Of a stretch of 64,000 bases of DNA, positions 10,707 to 19,062 are shown piece by piece; within the stretch, counting starts at the first letter, position 1, and the number at the start of each line of letters is the position of its first letter. This DNA comes from Candidatus Kapaibacterium sp. (lineage in GTDB: Bacteria; Bacteroidota; Ignavibacteria; Kapaibacteriales; HRBIN21). The notes beneath the pieces are model-generated. The model saw nothing but the letters and a program-made list of their open reading frames with translations, had not been told where the DNA came from and ran no database searches. The position numbers and the translations under genes were made by a program. The stretch spans positions 103,501-167,500 of the forward strand of contig CALKEU010000002.1 in assembly GCA_938084565.1 (NCBI GenBank). The letters are read 5' to 3'.

Positions 10707-13158
10707 CATATACATCGCCATCCACGCCCACACAGATCCAGTCGGCCTCCGGGACTGGCGGGAAGGGATAGCGACCACCCTTGCCACCCTACGGGACATC
10801 GTCCAGCTGTGCCATCGCTACCCCCAATTCCGCTGCACACAGAATGAAGCTCTCCCGTCTCTCTGGGCAGAGCTCTATGCTCCGGAGCTGCTGGAGCAGA
10901 TTCGGCAGCTTGTCAGCCGTGGGCAGTGGCATATCAGCGGTGGATGGTATCTCCAGCCCGATTGCACCCTCCCATGCGGTGAGGCAATGGTCCGGCACAT
11001 CTTGCTGGGGCATCGCCTCCTGGCCCGCACCGTCGGGCTCGAACCGACGGTGGCCCTGAACACAGAAGCCCTCGGCCACAATCGCGGCTTGGTCCAAATC
11101 CTGGTGCGCAGCGGTTACCGTGCCTACCTCTTCCGTTCTCCACTACAGAGCCGATTCCCCTTCCCCCATCGCCCCTTCCTCTGGGAAGGTATCGATGGCT
11201 CACGCATCCTCGCACTGTGCATCGAGGGTGGACCAATTGACGCAGCTCTCACGGCGGTCGAAGCTTCCGATGCAGCTCCGCCGCTCTTCCTCTGGGAGCC
11301 TGTCAGCCTGCTCAGCGGCTTCACGGAACCTCCGACACTCGAACAGCTGCAGCGCGACTACCCACAGTGGAGCTTCCGCCACACCACTCCCGATACTTAC
11401 TGCACCACTGCAGTGTCTCTATGCCCCGAACTCCCCGTGCTCTCGCAGAGCCTGCGCTCCAGAGCGGTTGGAACCTACACGACCAATATCCGCCTCAAAC
11501 AGCTCTATCGCCGCGCAGAGCAGCGCCTCCTGATGGCCGAGCTGATGGCCACATGCGCAGCTGTCCATGGCCTGCTCCCCTATCCGGCAGAAGAGCTCCA
11601 TCGAGCCTGGGAAGGGCTCCTCTTCTGCCAGTCCTCCGCTATCCTGGGTGGGACAGCTACCGAATCGAGCACAGCGTATGCTATGCAGCAGCTCCAGTGC
11701 ACTCTCGGCCATGCCGAAGAACTCCTCTTCCGCAGCTTTGCAGCACTGACTACCGGACAGCCATCTGCCACCCCTGGGGAACTCCCCATCTTGGTCTACA
11801 ACCCTCACCCGTACCCGGTGACTGCCCTTCTGGAGTGCGAATTCCAGAGCGGTATGCCCAACTACTCGGAATCCCCGGTGCGCCCTCAGCTTCTCAGCGA
11901 GACGGGACAACCCATTCCGTGCCAGGCACTTCGCCCGGACAGCCATGGGGAACATCGCATACGGATTCTCTTTCGCGCTAGTCTCCACCCACAGCGCATG
12001 CACCGTTTCCGGTGCTATCTCCGCCGCAGCGCAGAGCCTCCCTCTCCGGTGGCACTCCATCCCGATTGGATCCGCGTACGCACGGCCGAGCTGGATGTAT
12101 GGATTAGCCGCCACACGGGTCTTCTGGAGCACTACCGGGTTGGTGGCCGTGAGTATGCCCGCGCCGGCATGGGGCGCCTCTTGGTTGTACCAGAGAGTGC
12201 CGATGCCTGGGGTCTGCACCTGCGGCACTTCCGTCGCCGTGCCCATCCCTTCCGCCCACTGCCAAAGGACAAAGCCGCCTGGTTTGCCGGTGTCCCAGAA
12301 CAGCTCCACCCTATCCGGATCATCGAGCAGGGAGAGGTGTGCACTATCGTCGAAGTCCTCCTCCACTATCGCTACCGTTCCTTTGCCTGCCTGCACTACC
12401 TCATCCCACACGAGGGGAGTGAACTCGAACTCCGTCTCCGACTGTTGTGGAACGAACGAGATAGCATAGCCAAGCTAGCCTTTCCCACCCGCCTCCTCCG
12501 GGCCCGCTGCTACGGACAGGGGATGTTTGCCATCGACGAAGTCCCAACCAATGGCTCCGAGCACGTGGCACAGTGCTGGATCTGCCTCATCGAGGAACCT
12601 TGGGCATTTAGCTGCTTGACGGAAAGCACCTACGGTGTCGACTACCGCAGTGGTGAGCTCCGGCTCTCACTGGTGCGCTCCCCGGCCTCCGCTGGCCCAT
12701 CCGCCAGCCGAGAGGATGCACCTGTCCCATCGGACCGCTTCACTGCGCGACTGGACCAAGGAGAGCACTGCTTCCGCTTCTGGATCAACGCAGGCCAGAG
12801 CCAGCAACGGCTCTCCATACTCGAACGCGAAGCGCAACTGCATATGCAGCCTCCCATTGCCCACCTCTTCTTTCCCTCCGGTGGTGGCTCACCCGTCGCC
12901 CCCGTGCTGGTACTCGACGACCCAAGCGTCGTACTGGTTGCCCTCAAGCAAGCCGAAGATGGCTCCGGAGCTCTCATCATTCGGCTCTGGGAGCCTACGG
13001 GACAAGCCCGGAGGTGCAACCTTCACTGCCCGGCTTTCGGCTTCAGCACGACCGTAGAGCTGAAGCCCTACGCCCTTGCGACCTTCCGTTTCGAGCCCCA
13101 CACGGGCTCCCTCTCTGAAGTCGACCTCCTCGAGCGCCCCCTCGGCCCCTCCGAATAG
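10693..13158 (+). CDS. Glycoside hydrolase family 38-like protein (alpha-mannosidase-like)
   Basis: An 821-residue cytoplasmic-looking protein with no signal peptide. The N-terminal region follows the GH38 catalytic domain. IAIHAHTDPVG corresponds to the H-x-H-x-D zinc motif, and SRGQWHISGGWYLQPD to the conserved G-x-W-x-x-x-G-G segment. GEAMVRHILLGHRLL matches the GESxxRQxLxGQ helix, and NTEALGHN sits where most members have D-x-F-G-H. The acidic nucleophile position is therefore Glu instead of Asp. The rest resembles the mid and C-terminal beta domains of GH38/GH57-type enzymes. The ATG at 10693 overlaps sbcC by 14 bases, so the gene is probably co-transcribed with sbcDC. Activity and substrate are uncertain. 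Confidence 0.75.
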   Translation: MQPRDIYIAIHAHTDPVGLRDWREGIATTLATLRDIVQLCHRYPQFRCTQNEALPSLWAELYAPELLEQIRQLVSRGQWHISGGWYLQPDCTLPCGEAMVRHILLGHRLLARTVGLEPTVALNTEALGHNRGLVQILVRSGYRAYLFRSPLQSRFPFPHRPFLWEGIDGSRILALCIEGGPIDAALTAVEASDAAPPLFLWEPVSLLSGFTEPPTLEQLQRDYPQWSFRHTTPDTYCTTAVSLCPELPVLSQSLRSRAVGTYTTNIRLKQLYRRAEQRLLMAELMATCAAVHGLLPYPAEELHRAWEGLLFCQSSAILGGTATESSTAYAMQQLQCTLGHAEELLFRSFAALTTGQPSATPGELPILVYNPHPYPVTALLECEFQSGMPNYSESPVRPQLLSETGQPIPCQALRPDSHGEHRIRILFRASLHPQRMHRFRCYLRRSAEPPSPVALHPDWIRVRTAELDVWISRHTGLLEHYRVGGREYARAGMGRLLVVPESADAWGLHLRHFRRRAHPFRPLPKDKAAWFAGVPEQLHPIRIIEQGEVCTIVEVLLHYRYRSFACLHYLIPHEGSELELRLRLLWNERDSIAKLAFPTRLLRARCYGQGMFAIDEVPTNGSEHVAQCWICLIEEPWAFSCLTESTYGVDYRSGELRLSLVRSPASAGPSASREDAPVPSDRFTARLDQGEHCFRFWINAGQSQQRLSILEREAQLHMQPPIAHLFFPSGGGSPVAPVLVLDDPSVVLVALKQAEDGSGALIIRLWEPTGQARRCNLHCPAFGFSTTVELKPYALATFRFEPHTGSLSEVDLLERPLGPSE

Positions 13159-13162
13159 CGCC

Positions 13163-13483
13163 TTACCGCTCCGGAGTTTCGGGAATTTGGTAGGTCAGCT
13201 GCTCCTCGAGCCGCTCCTTCATGGCTAGGAAGGTCGGCTTCGGTATGCGCTCAAACTCGAGCGCAATCCGGAGCTGTTCCTCCTGAAGGCGTCGAGAAGC
13301 GTAGAGATCACCGTCAGACTCACTGTCGCCGATGAGATCGGCAATACGCTCCTCCAACTTCTGGCGAATGTAGATGGCCAATTCATTGGCACGCATCCCC
13401 ATCGCAACAATGGCCGGGTAGAGTGTGCCGCGTTCGGTCTCTCGCATGCGCACTTCGACGGGATTCACGATGTACGTGCTCAT
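13163..13483 (-). CDS. rpoZ: RNA polymerase omega subunit, Bacteroidota type
   Basis: A 106-residue protein that fits the divergent omega/Rpb6-like family of Bacteroidota. YPAIVAMGMRANELA matches the conserved helix (A-x-x-x-x-x-R-A-x-x-L), and the C-terminal RIPKPTFLAMKE segment corresponds to the KPT(L)IA motif of that group. Omega helps assemble and stabilise the beta' subunit. An ATG at MSTYIVN is used; a GTG 7 codons upstream is also possible and neither has a clear Shine-Dalgarno. It follows the S41 peptidase gene by 70 bases, and its stop is 4 bases from the converging GH38-like gene. Confidence 0.78.
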   Translation of the reverse strand: MSTYIVNPVEVRMRETERGTLYPAIVAMGMRANELAIYIRQKLEERIADLIGDSESDGDLYASRRLQEEQLRIALEFERIPKPTFLAMKERLEEQLTYQIPETPER

Positions 13484-13553
13484 GGCGTAGTTGCCCGTAT
13501 TCACACAGATCAGCGTAGCGCAATGACGTATAAGGCAGCCCTTTATGGCAACC

Positions 13554-15212
13554 TCAGGGCCCCGATGGCGAGATGGCCAGAATCTGATAGTAGCGTGGGC
13601 TACCCACCAAGCGAACCGCTACTTGAAGACAAGGGTCATCGAGCAGGAAACGTTCCCGCAGGCGGTGGCTCGGCAGAAAGCGCGCCAGGATTTCCCGGTA
13701 TAGGAGAGGCAAGAGACGCTCCTGATAGCGGTACAGCAGCGGACGCTCCTGCGCTCGGATCTGCTCAGCAAGGCGCTCAAGCTGACGGAGCACCACCGGG
13801 GACAGTTCTGGTGCACCGTACTCAAGCAGCGTTGCCATTGCTCCCCGCAGAGGGTAGAGCGGCTCAGTCTTGCCATGCCGTGCCAGAAATGCTTCCAGCG
13901 CACTCAGGAGCTGCGGGGTTGCATGGAAATCGGGCGGCACGTGTGTGTACTGCGCTGCATAGGCCGTTGCAAAGCGTGAAATCCAGCCTTCACGCTGCAG
14001 CCAGCGAAGCGGCTCCGGGAGCGAATCTTCAGCCTCTACGAGGACATCCGGCTGTACACCCGTATTGCCAAACACAATGCGCCCATGCTGGGTTGTGAAA
14101 GCACGCAAGGAATCCTGCCTCCCTCGGTGGACGAGGAATGGAATGGCCTGCTTCTGCACCGTGCGTCCCGAAGGCGTATAGTAGCGTGCCGTCGTCAGCC
14201 GCAGTGTTGTGCCATGGGGGAGGGCTACTACGGACTGCACCAACCCTTTGCCTACGGAGGGCGTCCCAACGATGAGGGCACGATCGAGATCCTGGAGCGC
14301 TGCAGCTACAATCTCCGAGGAGCTGGCACTCCCACCGTTGATAAGAACGACCAAGGGCAGCTTCGTCTCCTCCGGGGCGACCGAGGCATAGTAGACCCGC
14401 TCCTGTTGAGCATCGCGCCCGCGAACGGTCACCAACGGGATAGCGGGGGGCACGAAGAGCCCGCAGACATTCACGGCAACGTCCAGGAGCCCACCAGGAT
14501 TGTCGCGCAGATCGAGGATCAGTCCCCGCAGTCGAGCGCTATTCTGGAGCGTTTTCAGTCCTTGTCGTATCTCCTCGACGGCCATTCGCGAGAAGCGCTC
14601 CAGGCGGATGTAGCCAATGCTATCGTACACGAGCTGGACCAGCGTGACGGCCGGGAGGCGGATCTCTTCCCGGCGTACGGTCACGCGCAATGTGTCGTAT
14701 TCTCCGGTGAGTCGTTCCCGTAGTAGGACTAACTGCACCGGGGTACCCGGTATTCCACGCGTGTAGCGCCGGAGCTGTCGCGGGGGCAATCGCAGTACGA
14801 CGGCAGTATCGATTCGATAGAGCCGGTCGCCGACTCGCACGCCAGCACGCCGAGCCTCAGAGTTCTCGTGCACCTCGACCACGGTCAGGAGGCTGTCGTC
14901 CCGCAGCGAGGTTACAATGCCAATACCTGTGTAGGCACCGGTGGAGAGAATCTCAAGCTCATCGCTCCCTTCCTCGTCGATGTAGCGTGTGTATGGATCG
15001 AGCTGCTTGAGCATGGCCTCGGCGCTGGCCTCCAGCAGGAGCTGCGGATCGAGAGCCTCCACGTACTGTGTCAGGATGTGCCGCACAAGCGCTGTGAGGA
15101 TCTCCACGATCTTTGCCACTTTGGGCACCATCGGCTCCTGAGCCGCCAGCATAATGCCGCTGGCCACAAAGAGAGGCACCCCGGCACCGAGTATGAGCCA
15201 CCGCAGCTTCAT
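13554..15212 (-). CDS. S41-family C-terminal processing peptidase (CtpA/Prc type)
   Basis: A 552-residue protease with an N-terminal hydrophobic signal/anchor (about residues 4-24), so it acts in the periplasm. A PDZ domain (around GVRVGDRLYRID) precedes the S41 catalytic core. The core contains LDLRDNPGG and INGGSASSSEIVAAAL, with Ser297 as the likely nucleophile, and TPSVGKGLVQ with Lys322 as the base; the 25-residue Ser-Lys spacing matches Prc. A long C-terminal extension of about 180 residues follows. The start is taken at MKLRWLIL, 4 bases after the glycyl-tRNA synthetase stop. Substrates are unknown, typically misassembled or tail-specific envelope proteins. Confidence 0.93.
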   Translation of the reverse strand: MKLRWLILGAGVPLFVASGIMLAAQEPMVPKVAKIVEILTALVRHILTQYVEALDPQLLLEASAEAMLKQLDPYTRYIDEEGSDELEILSTGAYTGIGIVTSLRDDSLLTVVEVHENSEARRAGVRVGDRLYRIDTAVVLRLPPRQLRRYTRGIPGTPVQLVLLRERLTGEYDTLRVTVRREEIRLPAVTLVQLVYDSIGYIRLERFSRMAVEEIRQGLKTLQNSARLRGLILDLRDNPGGLLDVAVNVCGLFVPPAIPLVTVRGRDAQQERVYYASVAPEETKLPLVVLINGGSASSSEIVAAALQDLDRALIVGTPSVGKGLVQSVVALPHGTTLRLTTARYYTPSGRTVQKQAIPFLVHRGRQDSLRAFTTQHGRIVFGNTGVQPDVLVEAEDSLPEPLRWLQREGWISRFATAYAAQYTHVPPDFHATPQLLSALEAFLARHGKTEPLYPLRGAMATLLEYGAPELSPVVLRQLERLAEQIRAQERPLLYRYQERLLPLLYREILARFLPSHRLRERFLLDDPCLQVAVRLVGSPRYYQILAISPSGP

Positions 15213-15216
15213 TGTC

Positions 15217-16650
15217 TTACACGGGCAATTGAACACGTTCCCAGACGTATTCCACAAGGCGAGACATGGGAATGCGCACCTGCTCCATGGTATCCCGATC
15301 GCGGACCGTTACGGTCTCGTCGTGAAGCGTCTGCCCATCGATCGTCACGCAAAATGGAGTGCCAATCTCGTCCTGGCGGCGGTAGCGTCGCCCGATAGCG
15401 CCGGAGTCATCGTAGTCGGCACGGAGGCGGCGCCGCACCTGCTCGTAGAGCCGCCGCGCCAGCTCGGGCATTCCATCTCGATTGACCAGCGGGAAAATCG
15501 CCACCTTGATAGGAGCCAAAGCCGGATGGAGCCGGAGGACCACACGCTTTTCTGTGCTGCCCCGATCCGTGGGAATGCTCTCCTCCTCGTATGCGTTACA
15601 GAGAATGGCCAGAAAAGAGCGCGTTGCCCCAGCGGAGGTCTCGACCACGTAGGGGATGTAGCGCTCGCGGGTAACTGTATCCACATACTCGAGCCGCTTG
15701 CCTGAGAACTGCTGATGGCGCCGTAGATCGAAATCCGTCCTCGAGTGAATTCCCTCAAGCTCCCCCCAGCCGAAGGGGAAGAGGAATTCAATATCGACGG
15801 CGGCGGCAGCATAATGGGCTAGCTTCTGGTGCGGCTTCACCCTCAAGCGCTCCTCGGCGATTCCCAGCGCCCGATACCACCGATAGCGCTCCTGCAGCCA
15901 GTAGTCGAACCACTCCTGCTCCGTGCCAGGCTTGACGAAGTACTGCATCTCCATTTGCTCAAACTCCCGCGTGCGGAAGAGGAAGTTCTTGGTAGTCACC
16001 TCGTTGCGGAACGCCTTCCCAATTTGGGCGATGCCGAAGGGGATCTTCTGCCGGCTACTCTGCAGCACGTTGAGGAAGTTTACGTAAATGCCCTGCGCCG
16101 TCTCCGGACGCAGGTAGACAATGCTGCTATCCTCCTCGACAGGCCCGAAGAAGGTCTTGAACATGAGGTTGAAGTGGCGCACCTCGGTCCACTCTCGCGT
16201 GCCGGAGACCGGATCGGGAATCTGAGCCTCGACGATGATGCGGTAGTAGTCATGCGGCTCGACTGCTTGGCGCAGCTGTTCTTCCCACCGCTGGGCCTCC
16301 TCAGTCCGGCCCCGCGCTCGCAGGCGCTCGATGTACTCTTCGATGAGTGTATCGGCCCGGTAGCGCATCTTGCTGACTTTGTTGTCCACCATCGGGTCCG
16401 AGAATTGCTCCACATGCCCGCTGGCTTCCCAGACGCGCGGGTGCATGAGGATTGCTGCATCGAGACCTTCGATGTCCTCTCGGAGCGTCATGGCTTGCCA
16501 CCAGGCCTCTTTCAGATTCCGTAGCAGCTCAACCCCCAATGGACCGAAGTCCCAGACTCCGTTGAGTCCTCCATAGATTTCGGAGGATGGGAAGACGAAA
16601 CCTCGCCGCTTCGCCAGCGATACTACTGCCTCCAATGACGGTGCTGCCAT
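15217..16650 (-). CDS. glyS: Glycyl-tRNA synthetase (single-chain alpha2 type)
   Basis: A 477-residue class II synthetase that charges tRNA-Gly. It is the eukaryote/archaeal-like homodimeric form used in Bacteroidota, not the bacterial alpha2beta2 form. It starts with the FPSSEIYGG-x-x-G-x-WDFGPLG signature. Motif 2 is visible as FRNEVTTKNFLFRTREFEQME, with a motif 3-like ETSAGATRSFLAIL and a C-terminal anticodon-binding domain (APIKVAIFPLVN onward). The ATG at MAAPSLEA is preferred over a GTG 9 codons upstream. A near-consensus promoter sequence (TAATTTG, one base short) lies upstream on the minus strand. Confidence 0.95.
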   Translation of the reverse strand: MAAPSLEAVVSLAKRRGFVFPSSEIYGGLNGVWDFGPLGVELLRNLKEAWWQAMTLREDIEGLDAAILMHPRVWEASGHVEQFSDPMVDNKVSKMRYRADTLIEEYIERLRARGRTEEAQRWEEQLRQAVEPHDYYRIIVEAQIPDPVSGTREWTEVRHFNLMFKTFFGPVEEDSSIVYLRPETAQGIYVNFLNVLQSSRQKIPFGIAQIGKAFRNEVTTKNFLFRTREFEQMEMQYFVKPGTEQEWFDYWLQERYRWYRALGIAEERLRVKPHQKLAHYAAAAVDIEFLFPFGWGELEGIHSRTDFDLRRHQQFSGKRLEYVDTVTRERYIPYVVETSAGATRSFLAILCNAYEEESIPTDRGSTEKRVVLRLHPALAPIKVAIFPLVNRDGMPELARRLYEQVRRRLRADYDDSGAIGRRYRRQDEIGTPFCVTIDGQTLHDETVTVRDRDTMEQVRIPMSRLVEYVWERVQLPV

Positions 16651-16718
16651 GCGTGTGATGCCTTTCCCGTCGGACACACCTGCTTAAGTTCGCAAATTAG
16701 AAAACCGCGCACAGCCGA

Positions 16719-17141
16719 ATGGACTCTTCATTCGACGAGCTCATTGCCCGTATTCGGTGGGAGCTGGCCACGGGGGCAGAGGCCTGGCGGGTGGGGAATG
16801 CAGGAAAAGCCCGTGTATGCGCCCGCCGAGCAGTAGCATGGCTTGTACAAGCCCTCTCCCATGGTGGCGCCTCCCCCTATGGCTCTCACGTCGGAGACAA
16901 TCTCCGGCGCCTGGCGGCCGATGAATCCCTCCCAGAAGCCGTACGGAAGGCGGCAGAGCGCCTCCGCGGCGGAGCACGGGCACAATGGGCAGGCGGGCTC
17001 TACAGTCTTTATCCCTTGCACGATGCGAGCATCATCTTGCAATACTTCGCCCAGCGTTTGGGCATCGCCGAGGCACTCATGTCCATCCTGCACGATCTCC
17101 ACCTATGCGATACACCTTCGGCCCCCTCATCGTCGGCATAG
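16719..17141 (+). CDS. Small helical protein of unknown function
   Basis: A 140-residue protein that I do not recognise. It is rich in Ala, Arg and Leu, and predicted by eye to be almost all helix, with no signal peptide or membrane span. The stretch GKARVCARRAVAWLVQAL followed by a second helical pair is reminiscent of HEPN-like four-helix bundles, but the catalytic R-x4-6-H of toxins is not evident. Its 3' end overlaps the dsbD start by 37 bases, suggesting co-expression. TAAGTTCG, one mismatch from TAnnTTTG, lies 27 bases before the start. Confidence 0.7.
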   Translation: MDSSFDELIARIRWELATGAEAWRVGNAGKARVCARRAVAWLVQALSHGGASPYGSHVGDNLRRLAADESLPEAVRKAAERLRGGARAQWAGGLYSLYPLHDASIILQYFAQRLGIAEALMSILHDLHLCDTPSAPSSSA

Positions 17142-19057
17142 CGCTCCTGCCCCTGTGGGCCCAAAATGAGCCCATCCGCCTGGAGGTACATCCGCGGACT
17201 CTGCACCGCACTCTCGGAGACACAGCCACAGTAACCGTACAACTCCACTTAGCAGCAGGCTGGTACACCTACGGGCTCACTCCCCACACCAACGCTGAAG
17301 GCATTGGACCGGAGCCGCTTCAGCTGAGCCTCTCCCCCGACTGGCTCTGGCAATTGGCCGGGCCGATCCGCTCCCCGAAGCCCCGCCGTAAGCACGACGA
17401 GGGGTTCCAGATGGAGGTGGAGTACTACACCGGCAGCGTTACCTTTCAGCTTCCTGCTCGCATCCTTGTGGCCAAGCCCGGCCAGTACCAGGGTTCTGTC
17501 ACTGTGGTTTACCAAATCTGTGACTCCGTCCGCTGTCTACCGCCGGAGGAGGTTGAGCTCCCCGTCCAGCTCATTGTGGAGCAACCTGGTGAGCATGCCG
17601 CCTCTATGCCATCTCCCGCTCCCGCATCGGAGCCGAAGGCCTTAGCGCCAACAGCAGTATCGCCCCCTGCCGCACAGGAGGTGGCCGCTCAGAGCCAGAC
17701 AGCACAGCAATCCCCGAACTCCATGTGGTTCCTGCTCGGTATTGCTGCCGGCGCTGGAGCCTTCGCCCTATTGACCCCGTGCGTGTTCCCCATGATTCCC
17801 ATCACCGTCTCCTTCTTCACCAAGCGTGCCGAACGCAATCGGCGCCGGATCCTGCGCGACGCCCTCCTCTATGCACTCGGCATCATGACGACCTTCGTTG
17901 GCTTAGGGTTTCTGCTCTCGCTACTGTTCGGGGCCACGGGTATTCAGGAGTTCGCAACAAACCCATGGGTCAACCTCTTCATTGCGGGTCTCTTCGTGGC
18001 TTTCGCTCTGAATCTGTTCGGAGCCTATGAGTTCATGCTGCCAGCGCCGTTGCTCACCCGCCTCAACCGGACTTCCGAGCAGCAAGGGGTGATCGGCGTG
18101 CTCTTGATGGGTTTGACCTTTTCGCTGACGTCGTTTACTTGCACCGTTCCCTTTGTCGGTACAGCTCTCGTGGCGATTGCTCGGGGCGAGTGGTTCTACC
18201 CGCTCATCGGGATGGGGGTCTTTGCCGCCGTCTTTGCTGCCCCCTTCTTTCTCTTGGCCCTCTTCCCTGCAGCGCTCACAGCTCTGCCCCGGGCAGGGGC
18301 CTGGATGAATCAGCTCAAAGTCGTCATGGGGTTGCTGGAGTTGGCCGCAGCCGTCAAGTTCCTCAGCAATGCCGATCTGATCTGGGGATGGGGGATACTC
18401 TCCCGGGAGCTCTTCTTGGCTAGCTGGGTTATCTGCGGCGTGCTCATTACGCTCTATCTGTTGGGCTTTTTCCGTCTGCCGCACGACACGCCGCCGGAAT
18501 CCGTTGGGCCAGTTCGTCTCCTCATAGCAACAGCCTTTGGGACGATCACTCTATGGCTGGCCACAGGACTATGGGATAAGCCACTGGGCGAGCTGGACGC
18601 CTTCCTACCCCCACGGGACTATCACGAGCTGATGGCCGCAGAGCGAGGGAGGCCCTCGGGGCAGACTACTGTGGAGCAACTGCACTGGTACGATCAGCTT
18701 GCCCCTGCTGTGGCCGAAGCTCAGCGCCGACAGCGTCCGCTCTTTATCGACTTTACGGGCTTCACCTGCACCAACTGTCGCTGGATGGAGGCCAATATCT
18801 TCTCCCAGCCCCAGGTCCGAGAACTGCTCGAACAGATGGTACGCGTCCGCCTCTTTACAGACCGACGGACGGAACCGTATCTGTCCAACAAGCGCTTCCA
18901 GCAGGAGCGCTTCGGGACGGTTGAGCTCCCCTTCTACGCCATCCTGCGGCCTGATACGACCGTGCTCGCTACAGCTGGTTTCACCCGCAGTGCTGATGAC
19001 TTCGCTCGCTTTCTGCGCAAGGCACTCACAGAGTATGTCACGGCTTCGACTCGCTAG
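17105..19057 (+). CDS. dsbD: Thiol:disulfide interchange protein DsbD
   Basis: A 650-residue three-domain electron carrier that moves reducing power from cytosolic thioredoxin across the inner membrane. An N-terminal signal peptide is followed by the periplasmic nDsbD domain with its redox pair Cys139 and Cys144 (ICDSVRC). About eight membrane segments follow, with redox cysteines in LLTPCVFPMIP and TSFTCTVPFVG. The periplasmic thioredoxin-like domain carries Cys555-Thr-Asn-Cys558. All three cysteine pairs are present. Likely clients are periplasmic disulfide isomerases or cytochrome c maturation proteins; ccmB lies elsewhere in the window. The upstream ORF extension is false, and the ATG at MRYTFGPL fits the signal peptide. 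Confidence 0.96.
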   Translation: MRYTFGPLIVGIALLPLWAQNEPIRLEVHPRTLHRTLGDTATVTVQLHLAAGWYTYGLTPHTNAEGIGPEPLQLSLSPDWLWQLAGPIRSPKPRRKHDEGFQMEVEYYTGSVTFQLPARILVAKPGQYQGSVTVVYQICDSVRCLPPEEVELPVQLIVEQPGEHAASMPSPAPASEPKALAPTAVSPPAAQEVAAQSQTAQQSPNSMWFLLGIAAGAGAFALLTPCVFPMIPITVSFFTKRAERNRRRILRDALLYALGIMTTFVGLGFLLSLLFGATGIQEFATNPWVNLFIAGLFVAFALNLFGAYEFMLPAPLLTRLNRTSEQQGVIGVLLMGLTFSLTSFTCTVPFVGTALVAIARGEWFYPLIGMGVFAAVFAAPFFLLALFPAALTALPRAGAWMNQLKVVMGLLELAAAVKFLSNADLIWGWGILSRELFLASWVICGVLITLYLLGFFRLPHDTPPESVGPVRLLIATAFGTITLWLATGLWDKPLGELDAFLPPRDYHELMAAERGRPSGQTTVEQLHWYDQLAPAVAEAQRRQRPLFIDFTGFTCTNCRWMEANIFSQPQVRELLEQMVRVRLFTDRRTEPYLSNKRFQQERFGTVELPFYAILRPDTTVLATAGFTRSADDFARFLRKALTEYVTASTR

Positions 19058-19062
19058 AGGCG

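Noticed and set aside
11419-12411. 330-aa minus-strand ORF within the GH38-like gene
   Set aside because: No family features and fully inside a confident gene.
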